From: Malaya genurostris
Taxonomy: Eukaryota; Arthropoda; Insecta; Diptera; Culicidae
DNA: 64,000 bases
NCBI RefSeq assembly: GCF_030247185.1
Contig: NC_080572.1
Coordinates: forward strand, 88,973,435-89,037,434
Direction: 5' to 3'
Position 1 is the stretch's first letter; each line of letters begins with the position of its first letter. Of the stretch, positions 48,697 through 60,284 are shown piece by piece. A program made the translations under genes and the position numbers. The notes beneath the pieces are model-generated. The model saw only the letters and a program-made list of their open reading frames with translations. It was not told where the DNA came from and did no database searches.

Positions 48697-49543
48697 CTGA
48701 AACAGCGGAAAGGATTGTAATCAATAATTGGCATAGCAAATCTAAATCACAAGGCAATTTGGCATAATTTTAGTAATATTATGGATAAGCGAAAGCTACT
48801 GTTTCCGCCGTAGAACATTTCACCTAAGCAAACAAGCGAATACGCAATTATTTCAACTCGTTTGACCGGAGCCAACGTATTTTCCCACTTGATTTCCATT
48901 TTTAGCGATTTTGGTGTCAACGTGCTGCTCACGAAAGTGCTACTATTGAGGTCGAATTGTAAATACATATTGTTCGCGACACGCAGGAAATTAGGTGAAG
49001 CATGGTCCAGTTAGAATAAGCAATCAAGATCTTTCTGTTAATTACCCTAAAACCAAGCGGGACGGTACCTTCTAAAAAGTGTTTCGAGTAAAAGCTAATT
49101 ATACGAAACAACGAAGAATCTATTAATAATTGAACCAATGAACGTAGGCGTTGTGGTCTAAATTAAATAAAAGTAAAAAGAGCATTCATAGATTTTGATT
49201 TTTCGTACCGTGAAACAACTTGGCAACTCTTATTGCAATGCATTCACACACCACTAGAAAATAGAAGCGACTAAACCACGACTGACATGAAACGTCTTAT
49301 GGTATTATAAGCTGCTATTGAATTTTGTCCGGATCCGACCTGTGATTCCTGACCTGGAGAGTGGAGTGTGCTCAAAATGTCAAACCATAACCATTACATA
49401 AAAAATAAACATTTATTTTGTACATCATCTTATAACTATTTCAGGATTGTTTTTGTCAGTTCATCACTTTTATTCAATATAATATAGCTAGCTATTGGTT
49501 GAACTCATGGAAGAGAAAGGAGTCTAACATAAAATAAACATTA
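48697..49543. other. Upstream intronic or 5' flanking DNA of host gene
   Basis: No coding sequence. A decayed 'tgtccggatccgacctgtga' repeat lies near 49328. I cannot locate an upstream exon. Confidence 0.45.
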
Positions 49544-50129
49544 ACGGGTGGCAACAAAAATTTTGGATTTTTTTTCGAGGCCTGTATGCTCAACAACAAA
49601 CGAGCTCAGAAAGAACTAAGAGTGTGTGTGGTTCAAGCCATCTGGGTTGGCAATCAATCAAGATGTGTACCAGAACGAACGTTTGTAGAGAGTTTTGATC
49701 CCGTTTTTTTTCAAAAACATCATGCTGATGGACAATACGTGTTTCGGCCGTGTTTTTTCGTTCCAATTTGCACCCAAAAACCACAACCCGATAAATCTAC
49801 CTCAGTGTCGCTTAATCGAAGATTTCTTCGGGGTTTTGAGTTCCTTAGTGTACAAAAATAACTGGAGAGCCACGAATTGCTAACAGTTGATTAGTAGAAT
49901 CAAGAGATGCATTCGCAAAGTTGACATGAAGGCCGCACAACGCTCCTGTTCCGACATCAAACGGAAGCTTCGCCGAACATTCGATTACGGATCGTTTTCA
50001 AATGTTCACTAATTTTTTTCAACAATGAACAATGTATCTTTAATTTCAATACATCAGATCTTCTCCAAGTATGTTTGTCTATTTTTCACAGCTTGAGAAA
50101 GAAATTCCAAAATTTTAGTTGCCACCCGT
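49544..50129 (+). mobile_element. Deletion derivative of a Tc1/mariner-type transposon
   Basis: Inverted ends 'acgggtggcaac' plus 'aaaattttgga' on the left match 'gttgccacccgt' on the right over about 24 bp, with one internal difference. The interior encodes the C-terminal part of a transposase in broken frames: INLPQCRLIEDFFGVLSSL, VYKNNWRATNCQQ-like and RIKRCIRKVDMKA, near 49790-49960. PQ.R.IEDFFG is the block around the last catalytic acid. The N-terminal half is gone, so it is non-autonomous. TA follows the right end directly. Confidence 0.75.
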
Positions 50130-53100
50130 AAATTGGGACTCCAATGGACTTAATGAAATGATAAATAAGTTTCATGTAAGAAAGGTCATGACAAGCAAGA
50201 ATTTCGCGAACTGGGACATTGGATAGTCTACCTTGAGTATGCAAGGAATTTATTAGTTGAGATCTGACATCACGATACTCCACGCATGTCCAAACGACAT
50301 GATCAATATCGCGACAACCTTCGCCACAAACGCAATGATTAGTCGCGAAAAGTCCAATTCGAAGGAGATGTGCATCTAACGTGTAGTGATTGGACATGAT
50401 TCTGAAAATCACACGAATAAAATCCCTACACACATCCAGTCCCTTGAACCATGCCTTTGTCGATATTTTAGGAATAATTCAATGCATCCACCGATCCAGA
50501 TCACCTTTATCCCAAGAAGTTTGCCAGCTGGCAGGTGTTCTTTGGCGAGACACGCTATATCACTCTCAATAACACTCCGTTTGGCTGAAATATCGTCTGT
50601 TTCATTGCCTGGAATGGAGCAATGAGCCAACACTGAAACTATTGTGATTTGATAATTATTATTCAAAATGTCGTCCAGGTATTGTTTAATCGAATGGCTT
50701 CAAATGCACTCAGACTATCTGTAAAGAGAAAATAGTGGATTGTAGATAACGTGACGATTACACTCAAACTATAATGAACGCTGCTAACTCTGCTTTATAA
50801 AAATATGCAGCTTCTTGAAGCCTAAATGAGGCCGAAACATTATTTGTGAACAGAACAAACCCAGTAGTCTTTTTAATTGTTGATCCGTCCTAGAAAAACA
50901 GTTTCTCAGAGTCAATATTCCTGAACCTACTTGAATATATTTTTGGGATTTCTATCGAGCGTGGGAGATCCGGGATTTCACGCACTTCGTGCTGCATGGA
51001 TGTGTCGAAAAATAAAGTTGAGTCAGGGATATTTAGGAGGCTGACACGGATAGGAATATATCTTGAAGGGTTGATTTCCTGTGACATATGGTTAAAACAT
51101 ACTGTCATGAATCTTGTTTGAGATTAAAGCTCGAGTAGTCTTTCGAAGTTGTTAATAACCAGGGGATACAGTACTTCACATCTTATTAGCAGTCGTGATG
51201 AAAGCTCCCAAAAGCGATCTTTCAATGGAAGATCTCCCGCCAGAACTTCAAGACTCATTGTATGTGTCGAATGCATGCAGCCTAAAGTAATTCGCGAACA
51301 ACGATATTGAATTCGCTCTAATTTGATAATATGAGAGTTTGCAGCGGAACGAAAGCAAACGCATCCATATTCCATCACTGAAAGTATGGTTGTCTGATAC
51401 AATTTTATTAGATCTTTCGGATGAGCACCTCACCAAGATCCTGTTAACTCAAATTAACTCTTTGTTGGCCTTTTGTTATCAGGAACCTAATGTGTCCTTC
51501 CCACGTGCATTTGGAATCAAACCACACCCCGAGATATTTTAAAGTCAAAACCTGTTGGATCATTCTTCCCATCATATAAAGCCGAAGCTGCGCGGGATCG
51601 TGCTTTCTTGAAAAGACTGAAAACTTTGTTTTCTCTGCAGAGAATACGATACCCAGATGAACAGCCCAAACGGACAAGTTATTTAAGATATCTTGCAATG
51701 GTTTTTGCAGATCAATAGCTTTGGGTCCAGTAACTGAAACCACGACATCATCTGCCAATTGTCTTAGTGTGCATGGGGTTACTAGACAGCTGTCAATGTC
51801 ATTCACGTAAATATTATATAGGAGCGGACTGAGGCATGAACCTTGCGGGAGACCCATGTATGTTGCCAAATGTATGAAAGTAATGCAAGGCAATCATTCG
51901 TCCCTCTATTTCTACGGAAACGAAATTTTGTATCTGATAAAAAGCCGTTCATCTCGACCCAAGTGTCGAGATGTCGAAAAATAATTTTTTCGAACAATTT
52001 TCTGATACAGGCCAACATTGCAATGGGTCTATATGAGTTGTGATTGGAAGCTGGTTTCCCCTGCTTTTGAATGGCGATAACTTTCACTTGCCTCCAGTCA
52101 GGTGAAACAATATTATGCTCAAAAAACTTGTTGAACAATTCCAACAAACGTCTTTTTGCGAGGTCGGGCTGATTCTTCATCAAGTTGAATTTAATTCTGT
52201 CTAACCCAGGAGCGTTATTGTTGCAAGACAAGAGTGCTATAGAAAATTCCTTCATTGAAAAGGGGCTATCAATGGAACCATTATCTGGAGGACACTCCCG
52301 AATAATGCTATGCGTAGGAACAAAGTCTGGGCAAACTTTCCATGCAAAGTCACATATCCATCGGTTCAAGTATTCCTCATTCTCATTTCCTACGTTACGA
52401 TTCCACATTTGTCTCGCCCTATTCCAACCCTTCGACAAAATGTCTCCAATAGCTACATTTCTTGGCCCGAAGTATACTCTTGTACTTGTTTTCTAAAACC
52501 AATTATTTTTCAATTTTCTGAGGAATTCCTTCTAATCGTTTAAAAAACATTTTGAAAGCATTTTGTTTCGCGTGTTTAGCATCTGAGCACTCTTTGTCCC
52601 ACCAAGGGTTTGGAGGCCTTTGGAGGCCTTCTGTTAGACGATGGACCAAGAAATCGTTTGGTTTGGGCTCGTTCTGCGGCCTCCAGAATCGAGCAAACGA
52701 GGAAGTCATATTCTTCCAGCAGGGGGAGTTCTTCCATTGAATTTAAGACACTTGAAAAATTACTTTGATATTTAATCCAGCCAATATTTTTGTCAAATCA
52801 TATGGAATATTTTATTTTAATTAGCAATGCATTTGCTACTGCTGTTAGGACTTAAACGCATTGGATCGATACAAAAACAATTTCTTTTATATACACTTCG
52901 TAAATTAAACAGGACAGCATTTCCTCTACCATCATATGAAGCACGCTGCATGCTCATCAATATACAAACACTTAAAGAACGCCGCGACTTTGCAATGCTT
53001 TATTTTATCAGCGATATTATTTTTCAACGCATTCAATCAGCTCCATAATTATCGCAATTAAATTTTTATATACCTAGCCGTCAGCTACGTTCCAGGAAAT

Positions 53101-54110
53101 TATTTTTAGAAAAACATGCTAGAACAAATTATGCAAAATACAGTCCAGTCAATCGAATAATGCGTCATTACAATAAATACTGCGAACATCTTGACCTTAC
53201 TATGTCAAAAAATCAAATAAAATCTCAGCTTTGTCATAGAAATAATGCGTAGTATGTAAGTGAACATGGTAAACAATTTATATGTAATCTACATTTGCTT
53301 GACGAAATAAATAAATAAACTGTCGTTGTCCAACTTGAGCTTTTGGAGGAATATATACCGAAGCAATGCAAATGTCCTTTCCTTTAGTGTTTATTTGACA
53401 AGCAACAACTACTGTACTAGAAGTAGAAGGAATGTTTAAACTATAAAAGGAATAGCATTTCTAAATTCTTAAAAGCACTTCACCATATAGAGAGTCTCTA
53501 TCGAGACGAATAATGTTAAATTCATTAAAATTTAAGGCTATGTTCGATGTAAGCCATGTTTCACACAAAGCAAACACATTACATTTTTGACTATGCAATA
53601 AAACTTTAAATGGATCAAGTTTTGGCATGATGCTTCGACAATTCCACTGCAGGACAGTGATTGAATCATTTGCCGCGGATGATAAATTATCCATCAAATG
53701 ATACAAACCCTCAAAGAATTGGCCATTGAGCTAATAACTGCTTCAAAAAAGTTCTAGCTATTGGAAGGAATGCCGTTATGATGGTCTTTAGAAGTTCAGA
53801 AATATTGAATGTGGCTGTGAAACGGAGCTCACTGGATTATTGTCTATTCTGGTACTAGTTCATGGGTTGGTTTGTGAATTTGACAACTTTGCTTTTAAAT
53901 TTTGCTTTTTAGATTTAACACGGGATTTTTTTTGGAAGGTTTAATTTTAGGTGCCTTTTTTGGTAATTTGGGGTAATTTCTTCCTCTTAACAGAACCTTG
54001 AGGAGTGACAAACGATGTGCCTTCCCTATTTTCATCAGAGTCAGATTCCTCTGACTCTAGATTTAAAAAACCGATTCGATTTGGAGGACATCGATGTTAC
54101 ATTGTATTAT
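50130..54110 (-). mobile_element. I-clade LINE, copy 2, heavily decayed
   Basis: Fragments in several frames align in order with the element at 38280-44279: ORF1 tail (about 54050-53940), endonuclease start LQWNCRSIMPKLDPF (53706-53461) and IPPK-type block near 53330, reverse transcriptase (52438-51444; NSYRPIAMLAC, YMGLPQGSCLSPLLYN, LADDVVVS), connector with LYPLVINNFERLLEL (51402-51124), and RNase H pieces (51108-50409). It ends at 50130, directly against another transposon. A LINE fragment (52815-53321) replaces part of the endonuclease. Confidence 0.88.
52815..53321 (+). mobile_element. LINE 3'-end fragment nested in the I element
   Basis: The plus strand encodes the C-terminal tail of a Jockey/CR1-type ORF2: IGSIQKQFLLYTLRKLNRT, PSYEARCMLINIQTLKERR and, after an in-frame TAA, SRQLRSRKLFLEKHARTNY, VNRIMRHYNKYC. 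It stops at TAG near 53251. A short 3' UTR and an 'aaataaataaata' tail follow, showing retroposition with 5' truncation. About 130 codons of the I endonuclease are absent at this point, so the insertion was accompanied by, or followed, a deletion. Confidence 0.8.
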
Positions 54111-54111
54111 A

Positions 54112-55085
54112 AGGAGTGTATCGAAAAGTAGTTAGCAACATTGATTATTGAATAAAAAAGCGAAAAAAAAAACATATTTTTACATCAGTTTTTGATATAT
54201 TGTAGAAAAATTTTCATTTTGCTGCACAGTTGCTTTTGTGACTTTTCTGGTGGCAGCTGTCCAGTTTTTTTTAACTCCTGCATGTTTTGGGACACTGTAC
54301 CTTCCTTCCGAAAGTGACGCTTGACAATTGCCCAATACCTTTCGATTGGCCGAAGATCCGGGCAGTTCGGTGGGTTGATGTCTTTTTCCACGAATTGTAC
54401 ATTATTTTTTGACAACCACTGTAGAACGGAGTTGGCGTAGTGGGCTGAAACCAAATCCCGCCAGAAGAGAGGAAGGGCCTTATGCTTTCTGTACAATGGT
54501 AGCATTCTCTTCTTCAAACATTCTTCCTCGTACACCTTGGCGTTAATTGTGCCCTTCGTGAAGAAAATCGACGACCGCAAACCATGGGTTCAAATTGCTT
54601 GCCAGACCAACACCTTCTGCCCAAACGTTTTCATCGCCACCGTGGTGTCAGCGTCGTCCAGGTCCTGGTACACCGATTTCGTATAATATTGCGGTCCGGG
54701 CAGTGCTCGAGAGTCTTCCTTGGCGTAGGTTTCGTCGTCGATCAGGATGCATCCGCCTTTATTCTGTAGAATCCGGTTATACAGTTTTCGTGCTCTTGTT
54801 TTGGCCTGAACTTGCTGTACCAGGGACTTTTTCGGCACCTTCTTTTTCTTGTACGTTTTCAGGGAGTTCTGAACTTTGATCCGTTGAATCATCCCGATGC
54901 TAGTGTTAAACTGCTTGGCCAAATCCCGCGTCGACGCTGATGGGTTTTTCCTGATGTACTCAACCACTTTCAAGTCCCGGCCGGGCTGGCTGGGACCCGT
55001 TTTCTTACCGGATCGGGGCAAATCCTTCATGGATCGGGGCAAATCCTTCCTTATTATATTATATTGTGTTACATACTGCATTAAA
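54112..55085 (-). pseudogene. DD37E transposase with one in-frame stop
   Basis: From 55081 the frame reads SGKKTGPSQPGRDLKVVEY, a helix-turn-helix STRDLAKQFNTSIGMIQRI, the first catalytic region ILIDDETYAKED, then VWQAI followed by TGA (about 54592). It resumes in the same frame: THGLRSSIFFTKGTINAK, LFWRDLVSAHYANS and INPPNCPDLRPIERYW, to 54185. In the sibling element the stop position is Cys (AICSCG), so a single base change could explain it. There are 37 residues between second D and E. The N-terminus is truncated: a 21-bp block 'gatcggggcaaatccttc' is duplicated at 55013-55050 and the usual start is absent. A probable terminus 'aaggagtgtatcgaaaagta' starts at 54112 next to TA. It lies in the ORF1 remains of the I element copy. 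Confidence 0.88.
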
Positions 55086-55089
55086 TTGT

Positions 55090-56210
55090 ATTACATTAAT
55101 ATAAAACATTTATCATGGCGACGTAACGGGAGGGAGCATCAGGGCATCGGACGAATTGATGATTGGACGAGGAATTGTACATAGCCAGCCCAAGTCATTT
55201 GAAGGAAACTTATTTCCTATTGAAGGATTGAAATGAGTCTGACGCGCCCTTTTCAAATTTGCTGTATGCTTCATCCATGCACTAGATATTATGGTTAAAA
55301 GAGTATCTTTTATTCCCGCCGAATACGAGTAAGCGACTCTGCTTACTTATCCGTCCAACCCTTTTTTGTTCGCTTTTTGGTAACAGCTATAGTAAGAAGG
55401 TGAATGGATGAGTCATATCGGGGCAACTGTAAGCCTACCCTCATCCACTGGCAAGTCCTTGAGCTGATGGTGGGTTCACTTCACATCACAACATCACAAT
55501 TTTTAAATGATTTTTTTTTAATAATCATCTAGTGATGTTTATGAAAATATGAATAATATGAAAAAGGCATTATCACACCACTACGTGGATAACACAGATT
55601 TCTACCTTTTTAGAATAGGGTAACCGTACCCCCATTCATCTCAGTTTTAGTAGTTATCTCATATGCGAAATTCAGTAATAGCCCTAAACCAGGGGTGGAA
55701 ATAGGCAAAGTTTTTGATTCACAGCAAATAAAAATAGTTAGTATTATTATTTCTTATCACATATTTATAGTAGATATTATAACAAATTCTGCAACGAATG
55801 ATTTTTGATAAGATAAATTTTGATTCTAATTAGAATTTATAAACGTCTTTATCGTTATCAGTATTACTGTCTGATTCGAAATCAACATTTCAACAAAGTT
55901 CGGTTCGTTTTAATGCTACTCTGTGTTCATTAAACAGACTTGAAGTTCAAATGGCTGTCACTTACAGTTCCTGTGATGTAGTGGTATAAGTGACGTTAAT
56001 GTCAAAACTGATTACAGCTCAATTTTATCGGATATGGATTATCCGATGTCAATAATTTTAGACTCGTTAAGTGAGTTTATTTCGTCGGTCGCATCGAAAT
56101 TCCATGTTTCGTAATGTATTTGAAATTTATTCAGCAATACCGTCATGGTGGAGTAATATCACCAATAAAAACAGCTAATAATATTAACATTATAACTATA
56201 ATAAAAACAT
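55090..56210. other. Non-coding stretch
   Basis: No gene. It contains the 'ggataacacag' end of the small repeat near 55540-55600 and, at 55618, a 'gggtaaccgtaccccc' word resembling the ends of the TA-flanked transposons but without a partner. Confidence 0.4.
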
Positions 56211-56215
56211 TATGA

Positions 56216-57187
56216 CTATAATAAAAACATGTCAAAGCGTGCTATGGAGTTGAATAATATTACCCTATTTAGCTTGAATATCACACACAGAAGTAACAGG
56301 AGTGCGTGGTTCGTCTCGCTATCCATTGCCACATCGATGGTATTGTTGTTGGTTTCATTGCTAGTTGCTGGAGATGAGCCTTGTTGTACATTGTTTGCTG
56401 TTGCTGGTTGGTTGGATGGTAAGTTGTTCACTGCAGTTAATGCACTTTGTTCTATAGGGGATACGTTGGATGGTTTCGTTGAAGTAGATGCTTCACTGTT
56501 GTTGGTGACTGTCATAGGTGTACTGGGATTGCTTTGGGTTGGTGTGACGGAACCACTGTTGTCCTTTGGTGTAGTTGTCTCCTTGTCCAGTTTATCACAT
56601 GGCTTACCGTAGTGAACAGCTTTTTGACAATACTTACATGTGGCCATCTGATTGTCATAGGTAACAAGTGATTTGCACGGAATTCTTGTATCTTGACCGA
56701 AAATCACATAAGAAGGTATAGGCTTCTTCAAGTGTATGCGTAATACACGTACGCCATTTAGAATGCCGGAGAAAAAAATCTTCCACTTTTCTTTTTCGAT
56801 AGAGAGAACCTCTCCGTATTGGGACATAGTTTTGCGAATATATGAATCGGTGACGCTTGAGGGAAGATCATGCACACGTACTTCTATAGCACTATCTTCC
56901 ATATATACTGGAATGTTGTACTTAATGTTCTCGTGCTCCACATAATGCACATTATTATTGTCTTTTGCGAATTTAATTGCATCCAATTCTTTATAAAACT
57001 GGATGTAAACAACATTATTCGTCTTATTGCATTGAAGTAAATGCACGCGTTTAATGTCCAGCTGCATTTGCTCCTTAAGCAAACCTTCAAGTTCTCGTAT
57101 CGAAGATCGAATTTTGCATTGCCTAAAGTCAACAACAATTGTATTCTTTCGTGTCGGCGGTAGCTTTTGTTCGTTTGGTTCACTCAT
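56216..57187 (-). CDS. Solo LINE ORF1 (Gag-like) open frame, 323 codons
   Basis: An uninterrupted frame starts MSEPNEQKLPPTRKNTIVV at 57187. It has the layout of an insect LINE ORF1: an N-terminal RRM-like half, IEVRVHDLPSSVTDSYIRK, then SQYGEVLSIEKEKW, LRIHLKKPIPSYVIFG and a Cys knuckle TCKYCQKAVHYGKPC, followed by a Ser/Thr/Asn-rich tail. The last 30 or so residues are hydrophobic and look like run-on into flanking DNA, so the natural stop may be lost. No ORF2 lies downstream and no target-site duplication was found. Either a truncated LINE or, less likely, a retained host copy. The open frame with no stop is notable among so many broken neighbours. Confidence 0.7.
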   Translation of the reverse strand: MSEPNEQKLPPTRKNTIVVDFRQCKIRSSIRELEGLLKEQMQLDIKRVHLLQCNKTNNVVYIQFYKELDAIKFAKDNNNVHYVEHENIKYNIPVYMEDSAIEVRVHDLPSSVTDSYIRKTMSQYGEVLSIEKEKWKIFFSGILNGVRVLRIHLKKPIPSYVIFGQDTRIPCKSLVTYDNQMATCKYCQKAVHYGKPCDKLDKETTTPKDNSGSVTPTQSNPSTPMTVTNNSEASTSTKPSNVSPIEQSALTAVNNLPSNQPATANNVQQGSSPATSNETNNNTIDVAMDSETNHALLLLLCVIFKLNRVILFNSIARFDMFLL

Positions 57188-57670
57188 TTTCGAGGTCTAT
57201 TGTTCACTACACAATACTGTACTTGGTTTCTTCTGTTTCCAACATAAGCGGTTTTGTTTTGTCGACTGACTTGGAGGAGATGTAAAACCGAACTGCATTG
57301 CGTGTTGATATTGCGCAGCGAAAGCTGTAAAATTAACATTATCAATTGGATTACGATCCAATCTGATTATTTTCATAAAACCTTCAACTATCATTCATTT
57401 TCTTTCATTCAGTATTCATTCTATTGCTATGAAACAACAGGTTGCGAAATAGAATACGGTTTGTATCAAAGGAGAACATGGGTTGAAACTTCGTGACCCG
57501 TGCCGTAACTAAACCGGCATTTTTCCCAACTCTGGTGATAAAGACTTAAACGAGTTGATGTACAAACTCCTTTAATATTCCTTATCACCCATAATTAAAC
57601 TTCCTGTAGATGCATAATTTGCAATTTTCCAGTCTGATTGACACGCGTTATCCTTTGTTAAAAATTACTG
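57188..57670. other. Non-coding, possible LINE 5' region
   Basis: Directly upstream of the solo ORF1; another frame on the minus strand (57394-57197) may be leader sequence of the same element. No independent gene. Confidence 0.4.
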
Positions 57671-57680
57671 TAGGATTACT

Positions 57681-58059
57681 CTGCCCATACTTGCATATCA
57701 GTCCCGTATGGAAAATTGGCATGTCGAGAAAAAGAAGATCAAATTTTGTTTCCGGATTTTTTGATTTATTGTGCTATCTAATGCTAAATCATGGTATTAT
57801 TATATGAAATATCGGTAATACACCTTTGCTATTCCAATATTGCAACAAATGAAATTATTGAAATTTGCACTGAATGGGACTGATATGCGGATACTTTGCA
57901 TATGGGACAGATATGTGTTAATATTTTTTCCACATTTTACTGAACAAACCCTCAACTCGTATTGCAATTTCTGAGGGTATATTGAGAATAGATTTCATTC
58001 CTCAAGCAAACTCAAAATTTGCAAAAATCGATATGGGACTGATATGCGAGTATGGGCAG
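57681..58059. mobile_element. MITE with 'CTGCCCATACTTGCATATCA' ends
   Basis: The ends are inverted copies of about 27 bp: left 'ctgcccatacttgcatatca' and 'gtccc', right (reverse complement) 'ctgcccatactcgcatatca' and 'gtccc'. Interior 'gggactgatatgcggatact' and 'gggacagatatg' are extra copies of the end sequence. No open frame. Target-site duplication not certain. Confidence 0.78.
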
Positions 58060-58079
58060 ACTGGTGTCACTAATTTTCA

Positions 58080-58955
58080 CGTCCCTCATTGAGATCAACG
58101 ATTTTAGATGTAAATCTATCGGCACTCATGTCTGATTTTGCTCGCATGAAATTTTCTTCCAAATGCTCAAAGTTGACCGAATCGTACAGTACTTTGATCT
58201 TACAGGAATCAGTGATAATAGTAGTTCAAAATCATCACAGATTAGTATTGATTTTGATCGATGTGATTCAAAGATCACTGATGAACTGATCTTAAAAAAA
58301 TAGATCAGTAGTGATCTTTATTGGGAATATCACAATTCGATAATATATGTCTATTAAAATATTTTTCGGAATCAAAATTCATAAAAGTGTCAAAAATTAC
58401 TTCAATTATCGATATTTTCAGATTTAAAAGATAGATTAATATAATTAAAATGATTTACGTGATCACTATATTTAATTCTAGATCGTACTTGAATAGTTTT
58501 TATGTATGCCCACGTAAACAATTTTAAATAAATCTTAAGGTGATCTTGAGCAAGATCGCATCAGGTTTTTCAAGAAGTAGATAAAAAAAAACTTTAAAAT
58601 GATTGAATAGTTACAGATATTTTCCCCCGCTTTTGAAAACCTAATTATTAACAATTGTGTCGTACGTCAAGGTAAGTAATTGAACAAGTCTCAGAAAACA
58701 AAATAGCCAAAAAATGTAGGATTTAATACTATTACAAAACTGTATGAATATTACATTGTGATCGGGGACTTGTCGGAGAGTTAATTAGCACAAGTTGCTA
58801 CACCTGTTCTCATGCGAATGGAGCACTCGAACTCCGTTCTTGGCTAAATGCACTGAGAATGAACGAAGCGTTTTTAGTTTCGTTACCCAATTTTTCAATT
58901 CACGGTGTTCGGATTTCTGATTCACAATCGGAAATCTTGATTCACATTTTGCTCC
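58080..58955. other. Non-coding, GATCA-rich repeat
   Basis: About 58195-58330 is rich in GATCA/TGATC words, like 46165-46310. The rest shows nothing that can be supported. Confidence 0.45.
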
Positions 58956-58962
58956 ATTAGAA

Positions 58963-59086
58963 TACAGGATTTCACAAAGAAACCTGACACCTGACATTCT
59001 TCAGTGTTCGGTTTCTCCCTCCCTTGTTTGGTTCCAGTCTAACCGGAGAACAAAATGTGTCAGGTTCCTTTGTGCAACCCTGTAAA
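58963..59086. repeat. Small inverted repeat (hairpin MITE type)
   Basis: Arms 'acaggatttcacaaagaaac' plus CTGACAC (58964-58990) and its inverted partner ending 'ttcctttgtgcaaccctgta' (about 59057-59084), with a loop of about 66 bp. Confidence 0.6.
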
Positions 59087-59089
59087 TAG

Positions 59090-60280
59090 GACTAAATATT
59101 TATAAAAATAAGCAAGACAATTTTAATAAATTTACATATATTTTTGAAAATATTCGAGTGATATAGAAATTTGTTTTTTTTGTGGTTGTAGTTGAAAACA
59201 GTTATTATCGATTTAGTTTTAAAAATGTATAGATTGTCACTTTGAATTCTAAGATCATGATAGCCTGTAAATAAACGTAATTCTGAAGGATACGAAAAGC
59301 GAATCTTCGTTCCCGCAGCGATAATTTCCTTTGGTAGCAGCAGTCCGGTTCGAACGGCAAATGGTCTTGGAACGAGGTCACTGTTTTTATTTTCACTCTC
59401 CTCTGCTCCGATTTTCGCGAGGGAGGTAAAAACGGATCGATAAAAAGTACTCGAAAGGTTCGTTAACCTAAAAACGAAATAAGCCGTTATAGACCATGGG
59501 ACAAGAGTTATTACAGAAGCTTCGAGAAAATTTTAAAATTGAACTTTTGACAGATTGAATAGTTATTAAGATTTTTATTTAATTTTTTTTGTTTGGCATC
59601 AAACAAGAGGTTATATTGAATGTGCACATTGTGAATGTGACAATTTCTTGAAACCTTATTTTTACTGGTTCGGATAGCAAATGGTAAACGGCCTTTACCT
59701 TGACTTTCTGACATATCAATTCGACTCCTCTAGTATAAGGTAAGAGTTTAGCTGCAAGAAACTATACTTAAATGACCCTTTGCACTTTTTCTCCGCATCA
59801 TTTTTTTCTTCTTCTTTGAATACTATGGCTCTATTATTTTTGCATTTTCTTTCTCCTAGTTCCCTCGTTATTTTGATATCGTTAAAAAACGAAAAATTAA
59901 AATCACTGACTCACCAGAAGTCATAAATAAACAAAAGGCGGAAGTATTATGTTACAGACATAACTGGAGGACGTGAACACAAATTAAACTTACATGCTTC
60001 TTTCACACTTCCGAATATAGATAATCGTTCGTATTAGTTGATTGTGTGAATGTTGCAACTTTTAATGTTTCATATTCGACCATACAAATCAATAACACGG
60101 AACAAGGGAGAGTAAAAATACAACAAACAATGTTGAAGTAGTAGTTTTTTGTGGATTTAAATACTTACTAGAGGAAAACTTCGCATAATCCTTTGATAAT
60201 GTTCTGATGGTTCTACTAAGAATCGATTTGCAGAATTGCGAAATGTTGAGTACTCTGTGCCATCATTTATTTACACCAGA
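59090..60280. other. Non-coding stretch
   Basis: About 59940-59990 carries the inverted 'GTTATGTCTCTGACATTAC' repeat (copy 4). No gene is supported. Confidence 0.45.
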
Positions 60281-60284
60281 GTCT

